Of a DNA stretch of 64,000 nucleotides, positions 26,055-34,452 are shown in pieces; position 1 is the first letter of the stretch, and every line of letters begins with the position of its first letter. Under the pieces are notes generated by a model. That model worked only from the letters and a program-made list of their open reading frames with translations. It ran no database searches and was not told the DNA's origin. The position numbers and the translations under genes were made by a program. Source of the DNA: JAJDXW01 sp965243335 (lineage in GTDB: Bacteria > Pseudomonadota > Gammaproteobacteria > HK1); contig OZ251545.1 in assembly GCA_965243335.1 (NCBI GenBank), positions 5,270,001 to 5,334,000 on the forward strand, given 5' to 3'.

Positions 26055-28289
26055 TCACGGACCGGGGGCGGCCCAGGACTCCAGGACCCGGCGGACGGCA
26101 GCCACCGTGCCTTCGTCCGCCGGCCGCTTCTTCCAGGCGGCGAGGATCCGGCGGCGCCGCCGGCGGTCGAGCGCGTGTCCGGCCTCGGACTCGGACAGCA
26201 GGTACAGGAAGACGATCACCACCGTTTCCGGGTCCTGTCCGTCGTCCACCAGGGCGGCAAGGCCCTCGCGGACCTCGTCGGGAAGCCGTGCCGCCAGCTC
26301 GTCGAACGCCGGCATCGGCGGCATCGACCACTCGTTCAGCTCCGCAACGAGGTCGGCCGGGGTGGCGGCTTGCCGATCGTCACCCTCCCACGAATCCGAT
26401 AGCGGGGCCACTTCCGCAACGAACCCGTCCGGGGCCGGGGCCCCGTCGGTCGGCGCCGCGGGTCCGTGCATGGCCTGCAGGCCGGCCCGCCGCGCCGCCA
26501 AAGCCGAACGCGGCGCCTCGTCGAACAGCGCCACGGGCTCGTGCACGGTTCCGACCCCGTGCCAGCCGGCGGCCAGCACCTGCGGGACCTTGACCAGGTC
26601 GGGAAGCCCGTCCGCCTTGTCGGCCGCCTCCCGAACGTGGACCACCAGGTAGTTGGTCCACTCGCTCATGAGCTGGTAGCGGACGGCGAGCGTGGTCGCC
26701 TCCGCCCGGTCGGCGACAGCGGCAAGACGCCGGGCCGCGCCGAGCCGTGCCAGGTCGGACTGCACGGCGGCGGTTCCGGCCGGGTTCGCGTCGATCTCCA
26801 TCCGCTGGCGGACGGTGCGCCCGTCGGCCAGCTCCATCTCCAGCACCACCGTCCCGCTCGGCCGCTCCGCGAACGACCCGAACAGGTGCATGGTGTCGCC
26901 GGGGTAGGGGGGCGGCGGCGGGTCCGGGACCATGCGCCGCGCCGACGCCGGCCAGCACAGGCGCGCGGCCAGGACCGGGGTGGCGCCGATGCGCTGGAAG
27001 TGGCGGTGAATCCGCTCGCCCATGTCGGCGCGCGGGGCGACCAGCTCGCACGCGCCGCCGGTCGCCTCGGCCAGCCCGCGGACGAACGGTTCGGCGACGG
27101 CGCTGCCGACCCCGACGGTGAAGATGCGGTGGCCGGAGCCGCGCGCCCTCTCGATCGCGGGGGCGGCGTTCCACACCTCGCCGTCGGTGATCAGCAGCAG
27201 ATTGCGCCGCGCCCCGCCTTCGCCGGCGATGCCGTACGCGGCCTCCAGCGCCGCTCCGACCTCGGTGCCGCCCATGTCGGCGTCGAGGCCGCGCACGAAG
27301 CGCCGCGCCCGCGCCACGTTGGCGGCCGTCGCCGGCGTCTCGCGGCCGAACAGCACGCGCTGGCCGCTGCCGAACGCCACGACGTCGAACAGGTCCGCCG
27401 GCCCCAGGTCATCCAGGATGCGCTCGCCCGCGATTCGCACCTGCGCGATGGAGTCGCCCGCCATCGACCCGGAGCAGTCCACCACGATCTTGACGTTGCG
27501 GCACGCCGGCTCCGAGGCCGCGTCGGGCATCTCGGGGCGGAAGCTCGCCAGCGCCACCCAGCCGTCGTCATCGCGGGCGATCAGCGCCTGCGACGCGGAG
27601 GCCGCGGTGGAACGCGCCTCCAGGACGAGGTCGCGATCCATCGCCGCCGGCCGGGCGAGCGCGATCGTGGTCCGCCCCCCTTCCCGGGTGACGGCGAGGT
27701 CGTGCGACGGCGACGCCCAGGACGCCTGCCGGAGCACGCCCCGCACCGCGACCTTCACCTTGAACGACCGTTCGGCGGCGAAGCCGTACACCGGCGCCTG
27801 GTGCGGCGCCAGGCCGCCGGACGCCGGTTCCCCGTAGCGCGGGGCGATGGTCGTGGGCATCACGAGACCGACCCGGTCCGCGTTCCAGCGCAGCAGCAGC
27901 CCGTAGCGGAACCGGACGGTCGCCGTCTCGCCCGGAGCGAGGTTGCCCACGCTCGCCGTGTAGAGCCCCGGCTGCGGCTGCTCGAGGAGCACCGCCGCGT
28001 CGCCGTCGGTGATGGCGTCTTCGTACCGCCGCGCGGCGGCGGACCGTTCGACCACCGCGCCGGACAGCCGCCGATCCCCCAGCTCGACCTGGAAGTCCAG
28101 CAGGACGCCGTCCAGCGGCAGCGGGAACGAATAGACCGCCTCGACGTGCCTCCGCCCGCGGTTGCAGTACCGCTGGCGCACGTTCACGATGGTCATGAGG
28201 TCGTCGACCTCGGCCTGTATCTCGACGTTCTCCAGGGTGGCGGCTTCGCCATGAACCGGCTCCAGGGCCGCAGCGCGGATGGATGTCAT
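26055..28289 (-). CDS. VIT- and VWA-domain protein
   Basis: A 744-residue protein. The N-terminal VIT domain (to about 130) includes VEAVYSFPLPLDGVLLDFQV and LLEQPQPGLYTASVGNLAPG. A VWA domain follows with an intact MIDAS, VKIVVDCSGSMAGDSIAQV (about 265-283), and LLLITDGEVWN. This is the inter-alpha-trypsin-inhibitor-like arrangement; bacterial members are mostly uncharacterised. No signal peptide is seen, so it is probably cytoplasmic. The C-terminal 200 residues are unassigned, with helices around EEREGLAALVDDGQDPE-like sequence. The start overlaps the stop of the MerR gene (ATGA), so the two form an operon. Confidence 0.85.
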   Translation of the reverse strand: MTSIRAAALEPVHGEAATLENVEIQAEVDDLMTIVNVRQRYCNRGRRHVEAVYSFPLPLDGVLLDFQVELGDRRLSGAVVERSAAARRYEDAITDGDAAVLLEQPQPGLYTASVGNLAPGETATVRFRYGLLLRWNADRVGLVMPTTIAPRYGEPASGGLAPHQAPVYGFAAERSFKVKVAVRGVLRQASWASPSHDLAVTREGGRTTIALARPAAMDRDLVLEARSTAASASQALIARDDDGWVALASFRPEMPDAASEPACRNVKIVVDCSGSMAGDSIAQVRIAGERILDDLGPADLFDVVAFGSGQRVLFGRETPATAANVARARRFVRGLDADMGGTEVGAALEAAYGIAGEGGARRNLLLITDGEVWNAAPAIERARGSGHRIFTVGVGSAVAEPFVRGLAEATGGACELVAPRADMGERIHRHFQRIGATPVLAARLCWPASARRMVPDPPPPPYPGDTMHLFGSFAERPSGTVVLEMELADGRTVRQRMEIDANPAGTAAVQSDLARLGAARRLAAVADRAEATTLAVRYQLMSEWTNYLVVHVREAADKADGLPDLVKVPQVLAAGWHGVGTVHEPVALFDEAPRSALAARRAGLQAMHGPAAPTDGAPAPDGFVAEVAPLSDSWEGDDRQAATPADLVAELNEWSMPPMPAFDELAARLPDEVREGLAALVDDGQDPETVVIVFLYLLSESEAGHALDRRRRRRILAAWKKRPADEGTVAAVRRVLESWAAPGP

Positions 28290-28714
28290 GCTTCCTCCTC
28301 CGAGGGTGGGTGGACGGCGGCCGTCACGCGGCGGACGAGCGCCCGCACCGCTTCGGCGCTCAGGTCCGCCTGCCGGGGGTCGATGACCAGCTCGACGCCG
28401 GGAGCGAGCGTGACGTGCGTGTGCAGCGCCACGTCGCCCGGTTGCCGGCGGCGGGGGGGCGGCGGCGGGGCGCTCGCCCCGGCCCCGGATTCGGCCGCCT
28501 GCTCGCGGATCCGCTCCAGGCTCACGCCGGCCCGCCGCCAGGCGCGGATCGCCATCAACTGCTCCAGGTGGCGCCGGGTGTAGTAGGCGCCCCGCTTGGC
28601 GCCCGCGGGCCGGTCGACGAGCCCTTCCTGGACGTAGTAGCGGACCGTGCGCCGGGGAAGGTCTGCCAGGGCGCACAGCTCGTCGATGCCGAAGCGTTGG
28701 TCGTCGCTGGTCAT
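28286..28714 (-). CDS. MerR-family transcriptional regulator
   Basis: A 142-residue protein. Its N-terminal winged helix reads FGIDELCALADLPRRTVRYY then VQEGLVDRP, with YYTRRHLEQLMAIRAWRRAG for the second half, the MerR DNA-binding pattern. The C-terminal part is short, Pro/Arg-rich in the middle (SAPPPPPRRRQ), and ends with a helix, with no Cys metal site. It likely controls its own operon with the VIT-VWA gene: a 19-bp imperfect dyad lies between the -35 and -10 of the promoter just upstream. The ATG at 28714 lies only a few bases after the expected transcription start. Confidence 0.87.
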   Translation of the reverse strand: MTSDDQRFGIDELCALADLPRRTVRYYVQEGLVDRPAGAKRGAYYTRRHLEQLMAIRAWRRAGVSLERIREQAAESGAGASAPPPPPRRRQPGDVALHTHVTLAPGVELVIDPRQADLSAEAVRALVRRVTAAVHPPSEEEA

Positions 28715-28723
28715 GATGGGGCC

Positions 28724-28752
28724 AATATAGGCACTGATACTGTCTAAAACAA
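28724..28752 (-). promoter_or_regulatory. Promoter with MerR-type operator
   Basis: On the minus strand, TTGTTT (28752-28747) and TATATT (28729-28724) are separated by 17 bases. They enclose the imperfect 19-bp dyad TAGACAGTATCAGTGCCTA. The MerR-family start codon is only 10 bases beyond the -10, implying a nearly leaderless message. Confidence 0.6.
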
Positions 28753-28989
28753 GTGTCTCATAAAAATTGTCGGAGGCAGCCCGTCCGCCCGGCGCGGGGG
28801 CGCGTCGTCCGTCCGGCCCGATGGGGCCGGGGAGGCGTTCCCTGACCCGATCGCCAGGCGCTCGACGGGTGAGGTTCGAGGAGGGCCGCCCGGGCCGGCG
28901 GTCGCGTCGCGGGACACGAGGCCTGCCCGCTGTTCGTAACTGCCGTCACCCCACCGCAGGGCTTTCACGGACCCGTCGCTGGAGGCGCT

Positions 28990-29210
28990 CCTGGGAACGC
29001 GGGCGTCTCGCCCGCACAGGGGGAAGCTCCGGAAGCTCCCGGCCCGAATGAGAAAGGGCGTCCCGCCCGCACGGGGGGAAGCGGTATAGCCCCCCGGCCA
29101 CGCCTTCATCACCAAGGGCGTCCCGCCCGCAGCGAACCGGCCGTCCGGGGGAGGGGAAGCGCCCGGGAACGAAAGTGCGGGCGGGACGCCCGCGTTCCCA
29201 AGAGCGCCTG
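28990..29210. repeat. Cluster of GGGCGTCCCGCCCGC-type palindromes
   Basis: GGGCGTCTCGCCCGC, GGGCGTCCCGCCCGC (twice) and GCGGGCGGGACGCCCGC occur within 220 bp. The outer two are attached to GGGAACGC/GCGTTCCC in opposite orientation. The same arms build the large palindrome at 31172-31272. Confidence 0.75.
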
Positions 29211-29213
29211 CGA

Positions 29214-29254
29214 CGAGGTGTGCCTGGCGAAAATCCCCACCGCGCACACGCCTC
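29214..29254. repeat. Dispersed hairpin repeat, copy 3
   Basis: GAGGTGTGCCTGGCGAAAAT CCCCACCGCGCACACGCCTC; the ends pair almost perfectly. Confidence 0.75.
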
Positions 29255-29360
29255 GACAAGGCCCGTGGCGGCCCTCCGCGCGATGGGGCCATCAGCCGCC
29301 GGGGCGGATTCCAGCCCCGCTGGGCCGGCGAGACGCCGGCGTACCCAGGGACGTCCGCGA

Positions 29361-29401
29361 GAGGCGTGCCTGGCGAAAACCCCACCGCGCACATGCCCCG
29401 A
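29361..29401. repeat. Dispersed hairpin repeat, copy 4
   Basis: GAGGCGTGCCTGGCGAAAAC CCCACCGCGCACATGCCCC, directly after the half inverted-repeat element at 29324-29350. Confidence 0.75.
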
Positions 29402-29819
29402 GGAGGGCGAAGCGGCGCTCATCCGCCGCCGCAGGGTCGATTACAATTCGCGGGAGGTCATGGCGCGAGGTCACGCGCATCCCGGGCGGGCCGGGCGCGG
29501 CGCGCCTTCCTGCCGGGAGGCCGTCCGGGACGGGGAGAAGGCGCCCGACGCGGCCGGCCGCGTGCGCTTCCTTCCCTGCGTCCGGCCCGAGGCGGCGGCG
29601 CCGATCGGGCGGACGGGGGCGGCGGAGCCCGGAGCCTGTCCCGGCGGCCCGATTCGCCTGCCCGGCGGACGCGCCCGGTCGCCGGCGGGGCCGACGGGCC
29701 GCGTTCCGGGCGAACGGCTCGGCGGAGCGGACCGGGCGGCGCAGGTCCCGGCGGTCAAGCGCGTGCGCCGGGTGGAGAAGGAAGAAGAGCGGAACCATGC
29801 AGACAGGGGAGACAGGAAC

Positions 29820-31028
29820 GTGAATGACGCAGCCCGGGCCGAGGCTCCCACACCCGCCCGCGAGCCCACCCGCATCCTCATCGTGGACGACGAGCCCGAC
29901 ATCGAGCTCATGGTGCGGCAGAAGATGCGGCGCAAGCTCCGCAAGGGCCTCTACGAGCTCGAATTCGCCCTCAACGGGCGCGAGGCGCTGAAGAAGCTCG
30001 AGAACGGAGGCGGGGGCGGAGCCGAGCGCGGGATCGACATGGTGGTGACGGACATCAACATGCCGATCATGAACGGGCTGGAGCTTCTGGCCGAGATCGC
30101 GAAGCAGCACCCGGGCCTGAAGTCGATCGTGGTGTCGGCCTACGGCGACATGGACAACATCCGGATCGCGATGAACCTCGGGGCCTTCGACTTCGTGACC
30201 AAGCCGGTGGACTTCGCGGACCTCGAAGCCACGATCGAGCGCACCGAGGAGCATCTCCGCACCTGGCGGACCGCGATGAGGTCGCGGGACCAGGTGGCCG
30301 CGCGGCGGAGCGAGATCGAGATCGCGAGGACGATGCAGCGCGCGGCGGTGCCGGCCGAATTGCCGGAGAGCCGCCGCTACCAGCTCCACGCGGCGCTGGA
30401 GCCGACGAACGAGATCGCGGGGGACTTCTTCGACGTCGTGAGGCTCGAGGACGAGAAGCTCGGGATCGCGGTGGGGGACGTCTCGGGGCGGGGGGTGGGA
30501 GCGGCCCTGTTCATGACCGGCTCCCGCAGCGTGCTCAAGGGGACGGCCATCGGATCGAGCGATCCCGCGACCGTGCTCTCGGAGATGAACGAGGTCGTGA
30601 GCGAGGACAACCCGGAGTGCCGTCTCGTGTCCCTGGTGTACGCGGTGTACCACCCGAGGACGGGCGAGGTGCGCTACGCCAACGGCGGGCACCCGACGCC
30701 GCTCGTGATCGACGGCGGGGGAAGGTGTCGGGGGCTCGACCCGGTGGAGGGAGTGGCCATCGGGGTGCGGAGCGGGGCGGAGTTCGGAGAAGGCGAGGCC
30801 GCCCTCGAGCCGGGGGAGACGCTGCTCCTCTACTGCGACGGGTTGACGCGGATCCGGAACCCTGCCGGGGAGGAGTTCGGAACGAAGGGGATCGAGGGAG
30901 CGTTCGCGGCCGGCCCGCCGGCGAGCGCCAGGGAGGCGGTCGAGCGCATTCTCGAGGACGCGAAGCGCTTCGGGGAAGGCCGCGAGATCGAAGACGACGT
31001 GGTGTGTCTGGCGCTCCGGAGAAGCTGA
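29820..31028 (+). CDS. Response regulator with SpoIIE/PP2C-type phosphatase output domain (RsbU-like)
   Basis: A 402-residue protein. The N-terminal receiver (about 17-140) has acidic pocket residues in ILIVDDEPDIE, the phosphoacceptor Asp in MVVTDINMPIMNGLELL (about 78), and the conserved Thr/Ser-Lys region VVSAYGD...VTKPVDF. After a linker helix comes a PP2C phosphatase (about 185-400) with GDFFDVVRLEDEKLGIAVGD, VSGRGVGAALFMTGSRS, YANGGHPTPLVI and EDDVVCLAL. Phosphorylation probably switches on dephosphorylation of an anti-sigma-factor antagonist. The GTG start (29820) follows GGGGAGACAGGAAC. No sensor kinase, anti-sigma factor or antagonist gene is adjacent, so its partners are elsewhere. 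Confidence 0.9.
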   Translation: MNDAARAEAPTPAREPTRILIVDDEPDIELMVRQKMRRKLRKGLYELEFALNGREALKKLENGGGGGAERGIDMVVTDINMPIMNGLELLAEIAKQHPGLKSIVVSAYGDMDNIRIAMNLGAFDFVTKPVDFADLEATIERTEEHLRTWRTAMRSRDQVAARRSEIEIARTMQRAAVPAELPESRRYQLHAALEPTNEIAGDFFDVVRLEDEKLGIAVGDVSGRGVGAALFMTGSRSVLKGTAIGSSDPATVLSEMNEVVSEDNPECRLVSLVYAVYHPRTGEVRYANGGHPTPLVIDGGGRCRGLDPVEGVAIGVRSGAEFGEGEAALEPGETLLLYCDGLTRIRNPAGEEFGTKGIEGAFAAGPPASAREAVERILEDAKRFGEGREIEDDVVCLALRRS

Positions 31029-31171
31029 CGGGGAGCGCCCGCCGTCACGGCGCGAGGCCGCGGCGGGAGGGACGGACGACGCGCCTCCCTCTTTCGTCCG
31101 CCCTCGATGGCTTCCGCCGGCGCCCGGCCGGGTAGACCGGGACGGGTTCGAGGAAAGCTCGGCGGCACTTG

Positions 31172-31272
31172 CGCGGGTGTCCTGGGAACGCTTGTGTCCC
31201 GCCCGCACTTTTGTGCACGGGCGCTTCACACCCCTGTGCGGGCGGGACACAAGCGTTCCCAGGACACCCGCG
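31172..31272. repeat. Perfect 37-bp inverted repeat with 27-base loop
   Basis: The arms 31172-31208 and 31236-31272 are exact reverse complements. They contain CCTGGGAACGCTTGTGTCCC and GCCCGCAC, and the spacer is 31209-31235. No open reading frame uses it. Confidence 0.9.
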
Positions 31273-31293
31273 TCCCCGCGGACGCGCCCGCGG

Positions 31294-31333
31294 GAGGCGT
31301 GCATGGCGAAAACCCCACAGCGCACATGCCTCG
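31294..31333. repeat. Dispersed hairpin repeat, copy 5
   Basis: GAGGCGTGCATGGCGAAAAC CCCACAGCGCACATGCCTCG; it lies 20 bases after the large palindrome. Confidence 0.75.
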
Positions 31334-31420
31334 TCGCCGGAAGACGCCTTCAGCCCCTGGGCGCCGGTCGGGTATCGTGTCCCTCCGGGGTCGAGGAGGG
31401 GGTCCGGGGGAAGCAAAGCC

Positions 31421-32218
31421 ATGTGGGCGCGCCGCCGCACGAAGGGGATCGACGAGGCCGATTGGGCGGCGGCGCTCGAACGCCTACCCATCCTCGACCC
31501 CCTAGACGGCGACGAGCGCGCCCGCCTGCGCGGCCTCGCGGCGCGCTTCGTGGCCGGGAAGTCCATCGAGCCGGTGCTCGGCCAGCGGGTGGAGCCGGTG
31601 GATGCAGCCGTCATCGCGGCCCTGGCGTGCCTCCCGGTCCTCGCCCTCGGCCTCGACGCCTACCGGTCGTGGCGGACGGTCGTGGTCTACCCGGCGGGCT
31701 TCGTCTCGCGCGAGCGCGAGGTGGACGAGGCCGGGGTCGAGCACGAGTGGGAGGAGGAGCGGAGCGGCGAGTCGTGGCTCGGCGGCCCGGTGGTCCTCTC
31801 CTTCGAGGACGTGGAGGCCTCGGGGCGCGGCGACGGCTACAACGTCGTCATCCACGAGGTCGCGCACAAGCTCGACATGCTGGACGGCGACGCGAACGGG
31901 CGCCCGCCGCTGCACCGGGGGATGGACGCGGCGGCCTGGTCGCGGGACTTCGCCGCCGCGTTCGAGGACCTGAACCGCCGCCTCGAGGCGGGCGGGACGC
32001 CCCCCATCGACGAGTACGCGGGGGAGGAGCCCGGCGAGTTCTTCGCGGTGGCGAGCGAGTGCTTCTTCGAGACGCCGGACGCGCTCGACGCCGCGTACCC
32101 CTCCGTCTACGGCCATTTGTGCGCCTTCTACCGCCAGGACCCGCTCGCCCGTCTCGAACGGTTCCGGCGCGCCCGTCCGTCCGCCGGGGCGGCGCCCCGT
32201 CGCCGACCTCGATCCTGA
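31421..32218 (+). CDS. mtfA: MtfA-like zinc metallopeptidase (M90)
   Basis: A 265-residue protein. The metal site is VVIHEVAHKLDMLDGDANG (HExxH at about 145-149), with the downstream conserved EYAGEEPGEFFAVASECFFE providing the third ligand region. The N-terminal DEADWAAALERLPILDPLDG and YPAGFVSREREVDEAGVEHE match the family. In E. coli MtfA binds and inactivates the repressor Mlc and is a low-activity aminopeptidase, linking it to glucose-PTS control; no PTS genes are present here, so the partner may differ. The ATG at 31421 follows an AGCAAAGCC leader with no strong ribosome-binding site. Confidence 0.87.
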   Translation: MWARRRTKGIDEADWAAALERLPILDPLDGDERARLRGLAARFVAGKSIEPVLGQRVEPVDAAVIAALACLPVLALGLDAYRSWRTVVVYPAGFVSREREVDEAGVEHEWEEERSGESWLGGPVVLSFEDVEASGRGDGYNVVIHEVAHKLDMLDGDANGRPPLHRGMDAAAWSRDFAAAFEDLNRRLEAGGTPPIDEYAGEEPGEFFAVASECFFETPDALDAAYPSVYGHLCAFYRQDPLARLERFRRARPSAGAAPRRRPRS

Positions 32219-32516
32219 TTCTCCGCCGGCTCCACGCGCTACAATCGCGCCCCCTGCGTGCACGTGCGTCCGCGCCGGCCCCCGCGCCCCGGCGCGCGCT
32301 CCCTCCCGGAGCGCGGGGAGGTGATCGAGGGGGACGAGGAGGGACGCAGTCCGGGAACGGCGCCGCCGTCGTGAGATGGAGGGAAGGCGGGCCGCCGCGC
32401 GGGCGGGCGGCGGGCGGGCGGCGGCTTCGATCCGCGGCCCCCGGCTCCGTGTTCCGGTTTCGTATTCCGGTCCGATCGCCCGCTTCGCTCGTCCGGTTCA
32501 GTCGAGGAAACGCCAA

Positions 32517-34346
32517 GTGCGAACACATTTCTGCGGGGAGGTGACGGATCGGCTCGTCGGCGAGCCGGTCTCGGTGTGCGGCTGGCTCCACCGGCGGCGC
32601 GACCACGGCGGGGTCATCTTCATCGACCTCCGGGACCGTTCCGGCCTCCTCCAGGTCGTCATCGACCCGGACACCCCGGAGGCCTTCGCCCTCGCCGACC
32701 GCGCGCGCAGCGAGTACGTGCTCCGGGTCGCCGGGGCGGTGCGCTTCCGCCCCGAGGGCACCGAGAACCCCGACCTCGCCACCGGCCGGGTCGAGGTGCT
32801 CGCCCGATCCATCGAGGTGCTGAACGAGTCGCGCACCCCGCCGTTCCAGCTCGACGACGAGGCGGTCAACGAGGAGACCCGCCTCCGCTACCGGTACGTC
32901 GACCTTCGCCGGCCCCGCATGTACGAGAACCTGCGCCTCAGGAGCGAGGCGGCCCGCATCGTCCGGGCCTACCTCGACGCGCGCGGCTTCCTCGACGTAG
33001 AGACCCCGATGCTGACCAGGGCGACCCCCGAGGGGGCCCGCGACTACCTCGTCCCGAGCCGCACCCAGCCGGGACGCTTCTTCGCCCTCCCCCAGTCCCC
33101 GCAGCTCTTCAAGCAGCTCCTCATGATGTCGGGGGTCGAGCGCTACTACCAGATCGTCCGCTGCTTCCGGGACGAGGACCTGCGCGCCGACCGCCAGCCC
33201 GAGTTCACCCAGATCGACGTCGAGACCTCCTTCCTGGAGATGGACCGCTTCCTCGACCTCATCGAAGGCATGGTGCGCGACCTCTTCGCGCGGGCGGGCG
33301 GGGTCGAGCTGCCGGACCCGCTGCCCCGCCTCACTTGGCGCGAGGCGATGGCGCGGTTCGGGACGGACCGGCCCGACCTTCGCATCGGGCTCGAGCTGGT
33401 CGAGGTCGCGGACCTGGTGCGCGACTGCGAGTTCAAGGTGTTCGCGGGGCCCGCGCGCAACCCCCGGGGGCGGGTGGCGGCGCTGCGGGTCCCGGGCGGA
33501 GGGGCGCTCCCGCGCTCGCGGATCGACGGCTACACGGGGTTCGTCGGCCAGTACGGCGCGAAGGGGCTCGCCTGGATCCGGGTGAACGACGCGCGGGCGG
33601 GCCGCGACGGCCTCCAGTCCCCCATCGTCAAGTTCCTGGACGATGCGGCGGTCGCCGGCATCGTGGAGCGGACCGGGGCCGAGGACGGGGACCTCGTCTT
33701 CTTCGGGGCGGACGAGGCCCGGGTGGTGAACGACTCGCTCGGCGCGCTCCGGGTCCGGCTCGGCCACGATCTGGGCCTGGTGGCGGAGGGGTGGCGGGCG
33801 CTGTGGGTGGTCGAGTTCCCGATGTTCGAATGGGACGAGCGCGAGAAACGGTGGCAGCCGCTCCACCACCCGTTCACCGCGCCGGTGACCGACGACCCCG
33901 AGACCCTGCGGTTCGCGCCGGGGGACTGCCTGTCGCGGGCCTACGACCTCGTGGTCAACGGGCACGAGCTCGGGGGCGGCTCGGTGCGCATCCACCGCCC
34001 CGAGATGCAGCGGGCCGCGTTCCGGGTGCTCGGGATCGGGGAGGAGGAGGCCGAGGAGAAGTTCGGCTTCCTGCTCGAAGCGCTCCAGTACGGGTGCCCG
34101 CCCCACGGCGGGATCGCGTTCGGGCTCGACCGCATCGTGATGCTGCTCGCAGGGGCCGGCTCCATCCGGGACGTGATCGCGTTCCCCAAGACCCAGACCG
34201 CCCACTGCCCCCTGACGGGCGCGCCGGCGGGGGCCGCGCCGGGCCAGCTCCGCGAGCTCGGCATCCGGGTGCGCGCGCCGGCGGCTCCCGCTCCTGCCGC
34301 CGCACCGCCGTCCGGCGCAGACGGCGCCGACGCCCCTCCGTCCTGA
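32517..34346 (+). CDS. aspS: Aspartyl-tRNA synthetase (probably non-discriminating)
   Basis: A 609-residue class IIb enzyme of bacterial type. The N-terminal anticodon-binding OB fold is followed by motif 1 (DYLVPSRTQPGRFFALPQSP), motif 2 (YYQIVRCFRDEDLRADRQPE), a complete GAD insertion, and motif 3 (GIAFGLDRIVMLLAG). His30 (HRRRDHGGV) and Gly81 (RPEGTENP) match the residues that make Pseudomonas AspRS non-discriminating, so it likely also charges tRNA-Asn with Asp for GatCAB. GTG at 32517 is preceded by GAGGAA and gives the canonical MRTHFCGEV start. The C-terminal Ala/Pro-rich tail is longer than usual. A TACAAT -10-like hexamer lies at 32240. Confidence 0.95.
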   Translation: MRTHFCGEVTDRLVGEPVSVCGWLHRRRDHGGVIFIDLRDRSGLLQVVIDPDTPEAFALADRARSEYVLRVAGAVRFRPEGTENPDLATGRVEVLARSIEVLNESRTPPFQLDDEAVNEETRLRYRYVDLRRPRMYENLRLRSEAARIVRAYLDARGFLDVETPMLTRATPEGARDYLVPSRTQPGRFFALPQSPQLFKQLLMMSGVERYYQIVRCFRDEDLRADRQPEFTQIDVETSFLEMDRFLDLIEGMVRDLFARAGGVELPDPLPRLTWREAMARFGTDRPDLRIGLELVEVADLVRDCEFKVFAGPARNPRGRVAALRVPGGGALPRSRIDGYTGFVGQYGAKGLAWIRVNDARAGRDGLQSPIVKFLDDAAVAGIVERTGAEDGDLVFFGADEARVVNDSLGALRVRLGHDLGLVAEGWRALWVVEFPMFEWDEREKRWQPLHHPFTAPVTDDPETLRFAPGDCLSRAYDLVVNGHELGGGSVRIHRPEMQRAAFRVLGIGEEEAEEKFGFLLEALQYGCPPHGGIAFGLDRIVMLLAGAGSIRDVIAFPKTQTAHCPLTGAPAGAAPGQLRELGIRVRAPAAPAPAAAPPSGADGADAPPS

Positions 34347-34452
34347 GGCCGGGTGTCCGGCGCCTGGAATCCGGCCACGGGACACGGGGTGCTCTCCGTT
34401 ACACTGGCGTTTCCGAGCTTGCTGCCCGGCCACTGGCGGGCGGAGATGAACG

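Larger units (their letters stand above)
28760..29819. other. Repeat-rich gene-free region
   Basis: This 1.06-kb stretch has no supported gene. It carries at least four GGGCG(T)C-CGCCCGC palindromes (28990-29210), two copies of the dispersed hairpin repeat (29214, 29361), half of the inverted-repeat element (29324-29350) and a 110-bp repeat (29445-29560). The promoter of the receiver-PP2C gene should lie in its right-hand part. Confidence 0.6.
31029..31420. other. Gene-free spacer with a large palindrome
   Basis: The spacer holds the 101-bp perfect palindrome (31172-31272) and copy 5 of the dispersed hairpin repeat (31294-31333). A GGTATCGT -10-like element near 31371 could serve the MtfA-like gene. 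Confidence 0.55.

Noticed and set aside
28744..29394. Minus-strand frame of 216 codons in the repeat-rich spacer
   Set aside because: Its residues follow the palindromic repeats (GVSPAQ-, RPARTF-type strings) and it resembles no protein, so it reflects repeat structure.
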